From Latescibacteria bacterium UBA6620 (GTDB lineage: Bacteria; Latescibacterota; UBA2968): a stretch of 64,000 nt of DNA. The stretch is from the NCBI GenBank assembly GCA_002433075.1, contig DJHM01000010.1:25200-89199 (forward strand), given 5' to 3'. The notes beneath the pieces are model-generated. The model was not told the DNA's origin. It did no database searches and saw only the letters and a program-made list of their open reading frames with translations. Both the position numbers and the translations under genes were made by a program. Positions 42,266 through 51,606 of the stretch are shown here, in pieces (position 1 is the stretch's first letter; every line of letters starts with the position of its first letter).

Positions 42266-43063
42266 CTACCTGTAGACAATCTCACGTATGTTGTCCGAGT
42301 GGAAGCGGACGGTCTGATCGTCGATGCGTTCGGCACCCGGTTGGGATGACGCCGCATCCGCCGCGTCGGTGAACAGAAACCGCTTGTCGAGAACGTAGGG
42401 TCCGTCCCAGACCAGAGGCAGGATCGGATCTGAGAGATGCCGTTCGACGGCCTGTCTGATTCCCTCGCGGATGCGTCGTCCGGCCTCTGCGGCCGATAGC
42501 GAGATGGCCGAACCGCGGCCCAAGCCCTGCTTGACTGAGACGGTCGAGATCCCGGGGATGAGCGCCTCCGCTTCCCGACAGGCGTCGTCTTCCCCGCTGA
42601 GAAAGATCAGGGGAAGTCCAAGATCGCCCTGGTAGAGCGCGAACTGAGCGATCTCGCCGATTCGGCTTCCGTTGAGCTCGTAATAGTCGATGGACGTGCT
42701 GCTCTGGGTGTGGTTCTGGTTGCTTGTACTCACGCCGGCCATCGCGTGTTGGCCGATCATGACGCAGGCTTCATATCCGGCGACAATGGGATCGCGCACT
42801 GACCGCGGGGCGGAAGGTCTGCCGTGAAGCAGCCGCGCCTTTTCGTGCAGATCCTCGAACCAGACCGCCCCAGGGCCGTGGCCGTCCACGACAAGCACGT
42901 CCTCCAGGCCGGCTTCGAGCAGACCGTCCACGGCCGCGTTAATCTCTGCCGTAACGATTCTCTTTCCCTGGTCATAGTAGCGAGCTGTCGGCCTCGACTG
43001 CTGTTCGAACGAGACGATGCCGGCGCATCCTTCCATATCCGTACCCATCAACACTCGTTTCAT
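42266..43063 (-). CDS. M55-family D-aminopeptidase (DppA-like), second copy
   Basis: 265 residues from an ATG with an AGGAG site. The M55 metal motif is GTDMEGCAGIV, followed by AEINAAVDGLLEAGLEDVLVVDGHG and GQHAMAGVSTSNQNHTQSS; all are typical. The first 53 codons of the longer open frame lie upstream of the ribosome site and are not used. The copy is only distantly similar to the one at 38675, so it is not a recent duplicate. It faces the sigma-54 promoter region across a 259-base gap. Confidence 0.9.
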   Translation of the reverse strand: MKRVLMGTDMEGCAGIVSFEQQSRPTARYYDQGKRIVTAEINAAVDGLLEAGLEDVLVVDGHGPGAVWFEDLHEKARLLHGRPSAPRSVRDPIVAGYEACVMIGQHAMAGVSTSNQNHTQSSTSIDYYELNGSRIGEIAQFALYQGDLGLPLIFLSGEDDACREAEALIPGISTVSVKQGLGRGSAISLSAAEAGRRIREGIRQAVERHLSDPILPLVWDGPYVLDKRFLFTDAADAASSQPGAERIDDQTVRFHSDNIREIVYR

Positions 43064-43262
43064 CGAGATCTCCTGTCGCGATCCACACTTCGGCGCCCCA
43101 GGCGCCATTTGGCGGAGGAAGATAGAGGTCGGGGTCCGGGCGGTCAATGGGGACACCTGCAGGTCCAATTTTCGCCGTGGGGTGTGAGTCCGAACACGCC
43201 CTCTGTAGAAAATAATCGACACTTTTCAGGCCTCGATCCGCGTCGGTAAGCGAACTCTGAAC

Positions 43263-43278
43263 TGGCATAACGCTTGCA
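43263..43278 (+). promoter_or_regulatory. Sigma-54 (-24/-12) promoter
   Basis: TGGCATAACGCTTGCA matches the RpoN consensus TGGCAYRNNNNTTGCW at every defined position. Initiation would fall near 43289, about 34 bases before the 43323 start, which has its own GGAGGTG site. The rest of the gap 43064-43262 may contain enhancer sites for an activator, but I could not identify a clear palindrome. Confidence 0.7.
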
Positions 43279-43322
43279 ATCTTGACCTTCCGGGTAACAC
43301 AATTCGAACCCGGAGGTGTTCT

Positions 43323-43763
43323 ATGAAACAGCTTGGGCTGATGTTGCGTCTGACTGTTGTGATTTCGTGCGATGTCGTTTGGCCGCCGACCATCACGGCC
43401 CCTGTCGAAGACGTGGCGCCCGATGCGCTCGTGAACGCCTCGATCGTCATTCTGACCCAGGAAGGTTATACGATTTTGACCGCTGAAGCCTCGAGTGGGC
43501 TGATCACAACCGACTGGCGCGAAGAATCCAGTTTCGTCAGCCAGAACTTGCTCGGGGTTTCTCGACGAAAGCGGGTTTCAATCATCTATGATCTGTTGAC
43601 CGGGCACGTGAGCGTTCAGATGACGAAACAGAAGAAGGAAGAGGGTCACGCCTGGCGAACAGACGGCCTTTCGGGCGACGACCGTAACGAAATGGCTCGT
43701 ATCCTGACGCGCGTTCAGGAGCGGGCGCAGCTCATACAGTCATTGGACTTCGAGCCCGTCTGA
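43323..43763 (+). CDS. Small predicted lipoprotein, function unknown
   Basis: 146 residues, GGAGGTG ribosome site. The N-terminus has a short hydrophobic core ending in a lipobox-like VISC, so it is probably a lipoprotein. The body has NASIVILTQEGYTILTAEAS, GLITTDWREESS, KRVSIIYDLLTGHVSVQM and a helical end (NEMARILTRVQERAQ), reminiscent of the BamC-like or DUF-type pattern of small outer membrane lipoproteins, but no family is certain. It lies directly after the sigma-54 promoter and 51 bases before the TonB receptor gene. Confidence 0.65.
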   Translation: MKQLGLMLRLTVVISCDVVWPPTITAPVEDVAPDALVNASIVILTQEGYTILTAEASSGLITTDWREESSFVSQNLLGVSRRKRVSIIYDLLTGHVSVQMTKQKKEEGHAWRTDGLSGDDRNEMARILTRVQERAQLIQSLDFEPV

Positions 43764-43814
43764 GATCGGGCGGAGTGCGGCAAACACAGGGATGATTTCT
43801 CGAGGATTACGAAA

Positions 43815-46055
43815 GTGAAGACACGGTTTCTGGGAGTGATGGGGCTCCTGCTGGTCACAGCGGGAATCGCGGTTGGGGGAACGATTAATGGGTATGTGAG
43901 GGACAAGGGCAGCGCTGAGACGCTTCCCCACGCCAATGCCGTTCTAAGGCAAGGGGATCAGGTCATCGGGGTGCTGAGCAACGCGGAGGGCTATTACGCG
44001 TTGAAGGGCGTTCCAGCAGGGTCCTACAGTTTCATTGTTTCTTACATCGGCTATGAAAGCTACAGAGATTCGGTCACCGTTCCTGACGAGGGAGAACAAC
44101 GACTCGACGTGTCATTGAATCCGGAAACGCTTCAAGGCCAGGAAATTGTCGTAGAGGCCAATCGAGCGGAGGAAGAAGAGCGCATACAAACCGGGTTCAT
44201 CACGCTGGAAACGGCCAAGATTCAGGATCTCCCGTCCTTTGGTGAGGCGGACATTCTGCGCAGTCTTCCATTGCTTCCGGGGATACAGGCGGCTTCGGAC
44301 ATCAGTTCGGGGCTCTACATCCGTGGCGGCGGCCCCGACCAGACACTGATCCTGCTGGATCAGATTCCTCTCTACAATCCCAGCCACGCCTTTGGGTTTT
44401 TCTCCACGTTTAATTCCGACGCGATTAAGGATATGAGCTTGCACAAGGGCGCATACCCCGCGCAGTACGGCGGGAGGCTCGGGTCGGTGCTGGATGTTCG
44501 CAATCGCGACGGAAACCGGAACCGGTTTCAGGGCACCGGCGGCGTGAGCCTGATCTCCGGACGATTGACTCTGGAAGGCCCAACGCCGAGCGGATCCTGG
44601 ATGGTATCCGGTCGAAGGACTTATATGGACCCCCTGCTCTCGCTCATCCGGTCCGACAGCACGGATGTTCCGACCTATTACTTTTTTGACGTCAACGCCA
44701 AGCTCAATCAGGACTGGGGCGATCGGGACAAGCTGACGGTGAGCGCGTATCTGGGAAGGGATGATCTTGGCTTCGATCTCGAAGAGGACACGTTCTTCAA
44801 CATTCGCTGGGGAAATACGGCCGGGACGGCGAAGTGGAACCATCTCTTCACCCCAAGCCTCTACGGGAATTTCATGGTCGCGGGAAGCAAGTACTTCAGT
44901 GATACCGACCTCAACATTTTCGACACGCCGATTCTGATTTCGAACAGCATTCGAGATGTTTCGGTGAAGGGCGACCTAGACTATTTCGCAACCAGTCAGC
45001 ACACCCTGACGGCAGGCGTCCTTTCGACGTGGTACGATTTCCGGTTCAGGCAGGTCTTCAACCAGGACGAGCAGCTCAATCTGAAGGAAACGCCCTCCTT
45101 GCACTCCGTCTATCTGCAGGACCACTGGCAGCCCACATCGGGAACGAGCATTCGATTGGGGGTGCGCGGCAACTACTTCACGAATCAGGAAAACGTGAGG
45201 ATCGAGCCACGGATCAGCCTCAGCCAGCAGCTGAGACCAGGACTCCGCTTCAAGGCCGGTGGTGGGTCCTACACACAGTACCTGCAGCTGGTGACAACCG
45301 AGGCGTTCAGCGGTAGCGACTTCTGGGTCCCGTTGGACGACACGGTGGATCCAGGGGAATCGTGGCAGGCCGTTGGAGGGTTCGAATATGAGCCATCCGA
45401 GAATTACAGATTCTCGCTCGAGGGCTACTACACGGATATGGCGAACCTGGTGGTCATCGATCAGGATGTCCCGGTCGACAGCGAGGGAACGACGTCCGAG
45501 GACGTGTTCGTGACGCGGGGTACCGGATACGCGACGGGGGTGGAGTTTTTCCTTCAAAAGCGCAAGGGGCGCCTGACGGGATGGATTGGCTACACTCTCG
45601 GATGGACCCGGCGGACCTTCGAGGAATTGAACGGAGGGCGTGAGTTTCCCGTCAAGTACGATCGGCGTCACGATGTGTCGTTCGTCCTGAGTTACCGTAA
45701 GGGAAAGTGGACGTGGGGCGCGAATCTGGTTTATGGCACAGGGCAGGCGTTCACTCCGGTAGTCGGGCGGTATGCCCTGCGGGCACCTGCGACGAGCGAC
45801 TTCCAGATTAACCGGTACGCGATCCAGGGAGACAAGAACAGCAGCCGGCTTCTGCCCTATCACCGTCTCGATTTAAGCATGAAGCGAAAATTCAACCTGT
45901 TTGGAACCCAGGCGGAATGGTATCTGCAGGTCTTCAACGTTTACAATCGAAGGAACGAATGGTTTGTGGAAAACGACAACGGTGGCGATCAGTCTCCTCG
46001 GGTGTTCAAGATGCTACCGATTGTGCCAACAGTGGGGGTGGATTTTGGATTCTGA
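43815..46055 (+). CDS. TonB-dependent receptor with carboxypeptidase-regulatory-like domain
   Basis: 746 residues, GTG start. Signal peptide (VMGLLLVTAGIAVGG), then an N-terminal CarboxypepD-reg-like domain (TINGYVRDKGSAETLPHANA... GYYALKGVPAGSYSFIVSYIGYES), plug domain (LRSLPLLPGIQAASDISSGL, YIRGGGPDQTLILLDQIPL), then a 22-strand barrel with many aromatic strands and the C-terminal VGVDFGF. Typical of FCB bacteria for uptake of complexes too large for porins. The following DUF4249 gene overlaps by 11 bases. The ligand is unknown; there is no SusD gene. Confidence 0.9.
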   Translation: MKTRFLGVMGLLLVTAGIAVGGTINGYVRDKGSAETLPHANAVLRQGDQVIGVLSNAEGYYALKGVPAGSYSFIVSYIGYESYRDSVTVPDEGEQRLDVSLNPETLQGQEIVVEANRAEEEERIQTGFITLETAKIQDLPSFGEADILRSLPLLPGIQAASDISSGLYIRGGGPDQTLILLDQIPLYNPSHAFGFFSTFNSDAIKDMSLHKGAYPAQYGGRLGSVLDVRNRDGNRNRFQGTGGVSLISGRLTLEGPTPSGSWMVSGRRTYMDPLLSLIRSDSTDVPTYYFFDVNAKLNQDWGDRDKLTVSAYLGRDDLGFDLEEDTFFNIRWGNTAGTAKWNHLFTPSLYGNFMVAGSKYFSDTDLNIFDTPILISNSIRDVSVKGDLDYFATSQHTLTAGVLSTWYDFRFRQVFNQDEQLNLKETPSLHSVYLQDHWQPTSGTSIRLGVRGNYFTNQENVRIEPRISLSQQLRPGLRFKAGGGSYTQYLQLVTTEAFSGSDFWVPLDDTVDPGESWQAVGGFEYEPSENYRFSLEGYYTDMANLVVIDQDVPVDSEGTTSEDVFVTRGTGYATGVEFFLQKRKGRLTGWIGYTLGWTRRTFEELNGGREFPVKYDRRHDVSFVLSYRKGKWTWGANLVYGTGQAFTPVVGRYALRAPATSDFQINRYAIQGDKNSSRLLPYHRLDLSMKRKFNLFGTQAEWYLQVFNVYNRRNEWFVENDNGGDQSPRVFKMLPIVPTVGVDFGF

Positions 46056-47052
46056 TCGAAAGAAGACGACGAAAAGTGCCCGCAATGCGCCGGCGCGCTG
46101 GGTAGGTGTGCTCTTCGCCCTGATGGTCACGTGGGGGTGCTCGACGGAGCGTGGGCCCGGGGAACTGTTCGGGAGTCAGACAGAAGAGGGACGACTCGTT
46201 CTGGATGCGTTGCTGATCGTTGACAAGCCCTTGCCAGACATCCTTCTATCCGAAACGATCATACCAGGTCAGCCCGTGACGGACGAAAATTCGGGTGTCG
46301 CTGGAGCGAGGATTGAAGTCACAGAGAACGGGACGACTTATCTGTATGTGGGGGATCCTGCTCAGCGTTCACTCTACCACCCACCCGACAATCCCCCGGT
46401 CGTGCAACCGGAGACACTTTACGACATCCGTGTCGAAGCAGGGGGGCGCCTCCTGACCGGCTCAACGATTACACCCCCACGGCTGGATATCCGAGAAGGC
46501 GTTCTTCTGGACGAGGAGACACTCGAGGTAGCGCGGCAATTCAGGACCTACAAGGAGGGGGAAGAAGCTGTTTTCAGTTCACCCGAGAACCAGGTCATCT
46601 ATCAGGAAGGCCTCCTCGAAGCTCGGTTCGATCCTATTCAGGCCGCGGGATACCAGGTCGGGATCTTCAGCCTGGATCCAGGATCGCCTTTTGTGATCTC
46701 AGCAGATTTTCTGGACGACGACGACTTTGCGGATTTCGATCGTCAGGAGAGTTCGCCTGCGTTCGAAGCAAAGGATGGAAACCTGCGCTTGCCCTGGTTT
46801 GCGGTGTATTTCGCAGGGCGTCACAAGATCAAGGTTTTCGCGGTAGACAATAACTGGTTCGACTTCGTGAGAACAAGTCCTGAGTTTGGTGGGGATGGCG
46901 GCTTCGGAGGAAACGCAGGCGATAACTTCAAATTTCCGCGGTTCAACCTCGAGGGGGGAATCGGGGTGTTTGGTTCGGCATCCGTAGATTCGTTGGGATT
47001 CGTCGTAGTGCCTGCCGACTCGACCAACCTTAGACCATCGATCAACCCTTGA
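46045..47052 (+). CDS. DUF4249-like outer membrane lipoprotein
   Basis: 335 residues from a TTG overlapping the receptor stop by 11 bases. A hydrophobic segment WVGVLFALMVTWGCS ends in a Cys that could be lipidated, then beta-rich sequence: GRLVLDALLIVDKPLPDILLSETIIPGQP, AGARIEVTENGTTYLYVG, YDIRVEAGGRLLTGSTITPP and a long Gly-rich turn near 300. This is the DUF4249 pattern usually paired with a CarboxypepD-reg TonB receptor. It probably forms an extracellular binding partner of that receptor. The TTG start is inferred from the overlap. Confidence 0.75.
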   Translation: MDSDRKKTTKSARNAPARWVGVLFALMVTWGCSTERGPGELFGSQTEEGRLVLDALLIVDKPLPDILLSETIIPGQPVTDENSGVAGARIEVTENGTTYLYVGDPAQRSLYHPPDNPPVVQPETLYDIRVEAGGRLLTGSTITPPRLDIREGVLLDEETLEVARQFRTYKEGEEAVFSSPENQVIYQEGLLEARFDPIQAAGYQVGIFSLDPGSPFVISADFLDDDDFADFDRQESSPAFEAKDGNLRLPWFAVYFAGRHKIKVFAVDNNWFDFVRTSPEFGGDGGFGGNAGDNFKFPRFNLEGGIGVFGSASVDSLGFVVVPADSTNLRPSINP

Positions 47053-47202
47053 AGACCGACACCGCTCCAAGTTCTTTCGGACAATGTCAGGCCGCCTAGG
47101 TTTCCCGGGTGGTCTTTTCCGTTTTTGCCTTGACGGCCGAGGGAGGGAGATGCATCCTCTGAAACGAGACAAACCTTCATTTTCCTCAAGGGACGGGATC
47201 CG

Positions 47203-47646
47203 ATGCTGGCTGTCATCTCACAATGGTTACACGTCGCTGCGGCGGTGATCGCCGTAGGCGGAGTCGCATTTGTCCGATTCGTCCTACTGCCGGTCAGCGA
47301 ATCGATTCCTGAGGAACAGAGGCCCGTCGTGATGGGAGCCGTCGTGGATCGATTCCGCCAGCTCCTGTGGGCGAGCATCGGTCTTCTGCTTGTGACCGGA
47401 CTTTACAATGTAGGGATCGCGGCGATTTCCGGATTGCTTGCGAGTAAACCGTATTTATATGCGTTGATCGCAAAAATCGTCCTGGCTCTGGTGGTCTTCA
47501 AGATCGGGTTTATGTTGACGGTCCCTGGAGATGCTTTTGCCTCGGTGAAGGCGAATCGGAGACGATGGATGACGATCAACTTCGTGCTGGGTATGATCGT
47601 GATATTGATTGCGGCCTATCTTCGCAGATGGGTCGTAGGAGAATGA
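47203..47646 (+). CDS. Small CopD-like four-helix membrane protein
   Basis: 147 residues, four hydrophobic helices. It resembles short CopD/DUF2269-type proteins: SQWLHVAAAVIAVGGVAFVRFVLLP at the start with the helix-1 His, RFRQLLWASIGLLLVTGLYNV, and KIVLALVVFKIGFML. Length suits the single-domain group. The next gene starts inside its stop codon (ATGA). Metal or heme involvement is only suggested by family. The 150-base gap before it holds nothing clear. Confidence 0.7.
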   Translation: MLAVISQWLHVAAAVIAVGGVAFVRFVLLPVSESIPEEQRPVVMGAVVDRFRQLLWASIGLLLVTGLYNVGIAAISGLLASKPYLYALIAKIVLALVVFKIGFMLTVPGDAFASVKANRRRWMTINFVLGMIVILIAAYLRRWVVGE

Positions 47647-48461
47647 AGCGGATGACGGCTGAGGAAATTCGGGCTTCCTTCGAGGGCAACGGATATTTCG
47701 TGCTCGAGAACTTCATGTCTCAGAAAGAGATCGATACGTGTGAGGCGGAGATCGAGCGGTTACACCAGCTGGGTGCCGATTTCAAGGCGAAGGATGATCC
47801 GCGGGGACACCAATTTCAGTTGGAACCCTACGCCAAAACGGAGAAACAGGACGGCCTGCCTGTCCTCAGGAAAATCGAGCAGACGGGGGAAGTGTCGGAT
47901 GTGTTTGAGTCACTTTCAAGACATCCTGCACTTATCGATACCGTACGGGCGCTTCTGGGTGACGACCTATTGTTGTTTCGGAGTACCCTGATGCTCAAGC
48001 CTGCGTTCCACGGGTCCGCACACGCATTCCATCAGGATTCTGCTTACTGGCCTATGGATCCTCCCGCACTGGTGACGGTGAGTATCGCTCTGACGGACAG
48101 CACGACGGACAATGGATGCATCCAGGTCATTCCGGAGAGCCACAAATGGGGGCTTCAGGAGTGGGGTAGAATCACGCGTGGCGACGGTGAGAAGATGACA
48201 GATCGAGAGGACGTCGATACAAGCTCAGCTATCGAAGTCCCGCTCAAGGCGGGGAGTGCTTTGATGTTCCACAGTCTCGTGGCTCACGGCTCGGGACCGA
48301 ACAAGACGGCAAACGCCCGACACACCGCACTCTACGCCTACTTTCCTCCAACGGTCAACTATCGCCCCAGGCCCAATGCCCTCAAAGAGAAATCCTTCGC
48401 TGTCATCTCCGGTCTCGAAGGACGTCGGGAGATGACACTGCAGGCCGCCGAACTCGCGTAG
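47643..48461 (+). CDS. Phytanoyl-CoA dioxygenase (PhyH) family protein
   Basis: 272 residues, ATG in an ATGA overlap. Fe(II)/2-oxoglutarate-dependent dioxygenase: FEGNGYFVLENFMSQKEID at the N-terminus, H-x-D in HAFHQDSAYWP, INLY-type core VSIALTDSTTDNGCIQVIPESH, distal His in FHSLVAHGSGPN and the 2-oxoglutarate Arg in NARHTALYAY. All metal and cosubstrate residues are intact, unlike the disrupted copy at 7525-8318. It heads a long co-directional catabolic run. Confidence 0.93.
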   Translation: MKRMTAEEIRASFEGNGYFVLENFMSQKEIDTCEAEIERLHQLGADFKAKDDPRGHQFQLEPYAKTEKQDGLPVLRKIEQTGEVSDVFESLSRHPALIDTVRALLGDDLLLFRSTLMLKPAFHGSAHAFHQDSAYWPMDPPALVTVSIALTDSTTDNGCIQVIPESHKWGLQEWGRITRGDGEKMTDREDVDTSSAIEVPLKAGSALMFHSLVAHGSGPNKTANARHTALYAYFPPTVNYRPRPNALKEKSFAVISGLEGRREMTLQAAELA

Positions 48462-48519
48462 TTCTTTCGAGTGACAGAATCCGCCTCGCACGAGGTGTTG
48501 CTACTTCGAGGAGACAGAG

Positions 48520-49503
48520 ATGGGGAAGCGAGCGATCCAGGTCGCCCTGATCGGTTGCGGCGGAAACATGCAGAGAGCGCATCTGCCCCGGCTGGAGGCG
48601 GATGGCGGAATCGAGATCGTGTGTGTGGCCGACACGAACCGGGAAAACGCCGACGCGTTGCTCGAGGCGTGGGGGAAGGACGCCGTCTACTACGAGGATT
48701 ACAACAAGATGATTCGGCAGCAGGATATGGAAGCCGTGATCATCAGTTCGCCTCACTCCGTTCACTACGAACAGGCCCGCCTCGGACTCCAAAAGGGCTG
48801 CCACGTATGTGTAGAAAAACCACTCACGGTTTCCTCGCGACATACCAAGGGCCTCATTGCTCTGGCTGACAAGCGCAAGTGCTTCCTGCAGGTGGCCTAC
48901 CAGCGACACTACCAGCCAGCCTATGTCGTGGCGCGGCAGGCGATTAAAGACGGAGCGATCGGCGAAATCGTGGGACTTACGGGATACATCACGCAGAACT
49001 GGGGGAGCGCTCGCGGGTGGCGGCTGGACCCCGAACTGTCCGGTGGCGGGATGTTTATGGATACGGGAAGCCATCTGGTGGCGGTCCTTCTGTGGCTTAC
49101 GGGCCTGGAGCCAGCCGAGGTTTCCGCCTTCTTGACGAACGCTGGGAAAAAAGTCGATATCAACGCTGTCATCAACATACGGTTTAAAGGCGGTGCAGTC
49201 GGTACAGTCAATACGTTCGGGAACGCGAGCGCCCACGACGAGCAGGTAGCGATTCACGGAACCGAGGGTTCGATTGTGTTCCATTCCCACGGGTGGAAGC
49301 TGGACTCAGTGCTGTTGAACAACGAACCCCTCAAAGTGCGCAAGAGCCTGAAGGAAAACACGCCCGATCAGGCGTTTTTCGATTGGATTCGGGGAGGCAA
49401 CGAAGAATACTCTCCGCCGGATTACGCCCTGCAGGTCGCTCGCCTGTCCGAAGCCGTGTATAAATCCGTTTCAGGTAAAAAGCCGGTTCGCGTGGCACGG
49501 TAA
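48520..49503 (+). CDS. Gfo/Idh/MocA-family oxidoreductase
   Basis: 327 residues. N-terminal Rossmann motif VALIGCGGNMQRAHLPRLEA, ISSPHSVHYEQARLGLQKGCHVCVEKPLT with the family EKP motif, and the C-terminal domain with the substrate-site pattern GGGMFMDTGSHLVAVLLWLTG (D-x-x-x-H). Intact and of usual length. It lies 4 bases ahead of a PfkB-type kinase, suggesting that the oxidised or epimerised sugar/cyclitol is then phosphorylated. Confidence 0.92.
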   Translation: MGKRAIQVALIGCGGNMQRAHLPRLEADGGIEIVCVADTNRENADALLEAWGKDAVYYEDYNKMIRQQDMEAVIISSPHSVHYEQARLGLQKGCHVCVEKPLTVSSRHTKGLIALADKRKCFLQVAYQRHYQPAYVVARQAIKDGAIGEIVGLTGYITQNWGSARGWRLDPELSGGGMFMDTGSHLVAVLLWLTGLEPAEVSAFLTNAGKKVDINAVINIRFKGGAVGTVNTFGNASAHDEQVAIHGTEGSIVFHSHGWKLDSVLLNNEPLKVRKSLKENTPDQAFFDWIRGGNEEYSPPDYALQVARLSEAVYKSVSGKKPVRVAR

Positions 49504-49506
49504 CAT

Positions 49507-50379
49507 ATGGTGGACGCCTGTCCCCACGTTGTCGCAATCGGCGAACTCCTGTGGGATGTGTTCCCCGACGGCGAGCGCTTGGGTGGTGCTCCGTCGAACT
49601 TTCTCGTGCACGCCGCCGCACTCGGGGCCAATGGGTCGCTCATCAGTGCGGTTGGGGCAGACGACCGGGGTGATGAAGCGCTCCTGAAGCTGGGAGCGCG
49701 CGGCCTGGATCTTTCAGGCGTGTCCTGCGTTCCGGATGCGCAGACGGGCACCGTCGACGTCGAGATCGAAGAGGGTCAGCCCAACTACACGATCACCCGC
49801 GACACAGCCTGGGACCAGATCCCCTGGACACGAAACGCGCACGATCTGGCGGCCTCTGCCCAGATCGCGTGCTGGGGAACGCTCTGCCAGCGAAGCTCCC
49901 TCAGTCGTTCCGCGCACCACGCCTTCCTGGGGGCCCTGCCCCCCTCCTGCCTGAAGATTTTCGACTGTAACTTTCGCCAGAGTTTCCACGACGCCGACAC
50001 GGTCGTTCGGTCAATCCGCGCAGCGGATATTCTCAAGTTGAACGCAGAGGAAATCGAACAGCTGGCTGAATACGCTCGGGCACCCGTCGCGCGCCTGCCC
50101 GAAGAGTACGGGCTCGCACTCGTTGTCGTCACGGATGGTGAGGCCGGTTGTCGGGTGATCGAATCGGACGGAACGACGACCGAAGTCGCAGGCGAACGTG
50201 TTGCTGTGGTCGACACAGTGGGATGCGGTGACGCCTTTACGGCGGCACTGACCCTGGCGCTCTACGACGGAACGGGTCCAGTAGAAGCAGCCGGATTCGG
50301 CAATGAGGTCGGTGCGTTCGTCGCAACCTGCTCTGGCGGCATGCCAGAACTTCCGGAGACGCTCGCGCTCTGGGTATAG
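49507..50379 (+). CDS. PfkB-family carbohydrate kinase (fructokinase-like)
   Basis: 290 residues, ribokinase fold: VVAIGELLWDVFPDGERLGGAPSNFLVHAAALG (substrate site), and the catalytic ATP site VAVVDTVGCGDAFTAALTLALYDG, where Cys replaces Ala of the usual DTxGAGDxF. The overall pattern is closest to fructokinases. Upstream Gfo/Idh enzyme and downstream M20 peptidase are co-directional and close. Confidence 0.9.
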   Translation: MVDACPHVVAIGELLWDVFPDGERLGGAPSNFLVHAAALGANGSLISAVGADDRGDEALLKLGARGLDLSGVSCVPDAQTGTVDVEIEEGQPNYTITRDTAWDQIPWTRNAHDLAASAQIACWGTLCQRSSLSRSAHHAFLGALPPSCLKIFDCNFRQSFHDADTVVRSIRAADILKLNAEEIEQLAEYARAPVARLPEEYGLALVVVTDGEAGCRVIESDGTTTEVAGERVAVVDTVGCGDAFTAALTLALYDGTGPVEAAGFGNEVGAFVATCSGGMPELPETLALWV

Positions 50380-50398
50380 TCGCATACGAGGTGAGTTT

Positions 50399-51577
50399 AT
50401 GGGACAACACGAAGACGTTCTCTCTCTGATCGATGAGGAATGGGTAGCGGCGCAGACGCTGGCTCTGGTGGAGACGCCCAGCGAGACGATGGAGGAAGCC
50501 GTGGTCTGTACTCAGTATGCTGATCTTATGGCCGAGATCGGGCTCGAAGTCGATGTTCGAGAGGTGACACCGAGGAGGAACAACCTCTACGCCAGGATCC
50601 GCGGAGCGGGGGATGGGCCCGCGCTCGTCTTCAACGGTCACCTGGACACGATTGCGATCGGGGACTGCGTGGCGCCAGGGCGCGATGGAGATACGATTAC
50701 GGGGCGGGGAACGACGGATATGAAGGGCGGCATGGCTTCACTGCTGGGCGCTGCCAAAGCGATTGTGGAATCGGGAATCCGACTTGAAGGTGATCTCTGG
50801 GTGACCGCGGTCGTTGGACACGAAGAGCCTGAGGCTGACAAGGACGGGCCCAAGGCGATGATCGAGGATCTGAACAATGGCCGGCTGGGGGGAGATCGAA
50901 TCCTGATCGTGGAGGGCCCTGACGCCCTGTGGGTGATGAGTATGGGGTCGATGGTCTGGACGATCGAAATGACTTCACCCAGGGGCGGGACACACACACA
51001 GTATGTGCCCTTCTCGGAAAACCCGATTCGATTCGTGGGGGATCTGATTCAACGAATCCACGAATGGCAGGGAGAACTGGAGCAGGGGGTCGTGCATCCA
51101 CTCGCAGGTGCCGAGCGAATCGATGTCGGGATTGTAGAGGCGGGAGACTACTTCAATCGGACACCCGGCACCTGTCGACTCGTGGGCACGCGACGTTGGT
51201 CGCCGGGTAAAACCGCGGGCGAATGCCTGGCAGAGTTGGAAGCGCTTACTGTAGAGTTCGCTCGGCAGGGCGGGTTGGAATCCTCGGTCAGGATGGTCCA
51301 CGAGCGCGAACCGTTCGAGACACCGCAGAGCGATCCGGCTGTGGGTGCGATCGCAGACGCGCACCGTCAGATCACAGAATCTGAGGCCGGGTACATCGGA
51401 ATGCGCATCGTAGGTGATGCCAACCTCTACGTACACGGTTCCGGGATCCCGACATTTTACTACGGTCCGTGCAACGAAACAGCGCACGCGGACAATGAAT
51501 GGGTATCCGTCAAGCGGTTGGGAGATGCGTCGAGAGTGTATGCTCTGGGGGCGATGAACTACTGTGGCGTGGCGTGA
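50399..51577 (+). CDS. M20-family metallopeptidase (ArgE/DapE-like)
   Basis: 392 residues from an ATG with a GAGGTGAG site. Zinc-dependent M20 hydrolase: metal ligands in LVFNGHLDTI, TGRGTTDMKGG (bridging Asp), GHEEPEADKDG (catalytic Glu pair) and the C-terminal metal His near CNETAHADNEWV. A dimerisation domain with RGGTHTQY lies between. Cleaves acyl-amide or peptide bonds; exact substrate unknown. It belongs to the same co-directional run. Confidence 0.9.
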   Translation: MGQHEDVLSLIDEEWVAAQTLALVETPSETMEEAVVCTQYADLMAEIGLEVDVREVTPRRNNLYARIRGAGDGPALVFNGHLDTIAIGDCVAPGRDGDTITGRGTTDMKGGMASLLGAAKAIVESGIRLEGDLWVTAVVGHEEPEADKDGPKAMIEDLNNGRLGGDRILIVEGPDALWVMSMGSMVWTIEMTSPRGGTHTQYVPFSENPIRFVGDLIQRIHEWQGELEQGVVHPLAGAERIDVGIVEAGDYFNRTPGTCRLVGTRRWSPGKTAGECLAELEALTVEFARQGGLESSVRMVHEREPFETPQSDPAVGAIADAHRQITESEAGYIGMRIVGDANLYVHGSGIPTFYYGPCNETAHADNEWVSVKRLGDASRVYALGAMNYCGVA

Positions 51578-51606
51578 GCAGCATACCTTAAACGGTTGAG
51601 GCTTCT

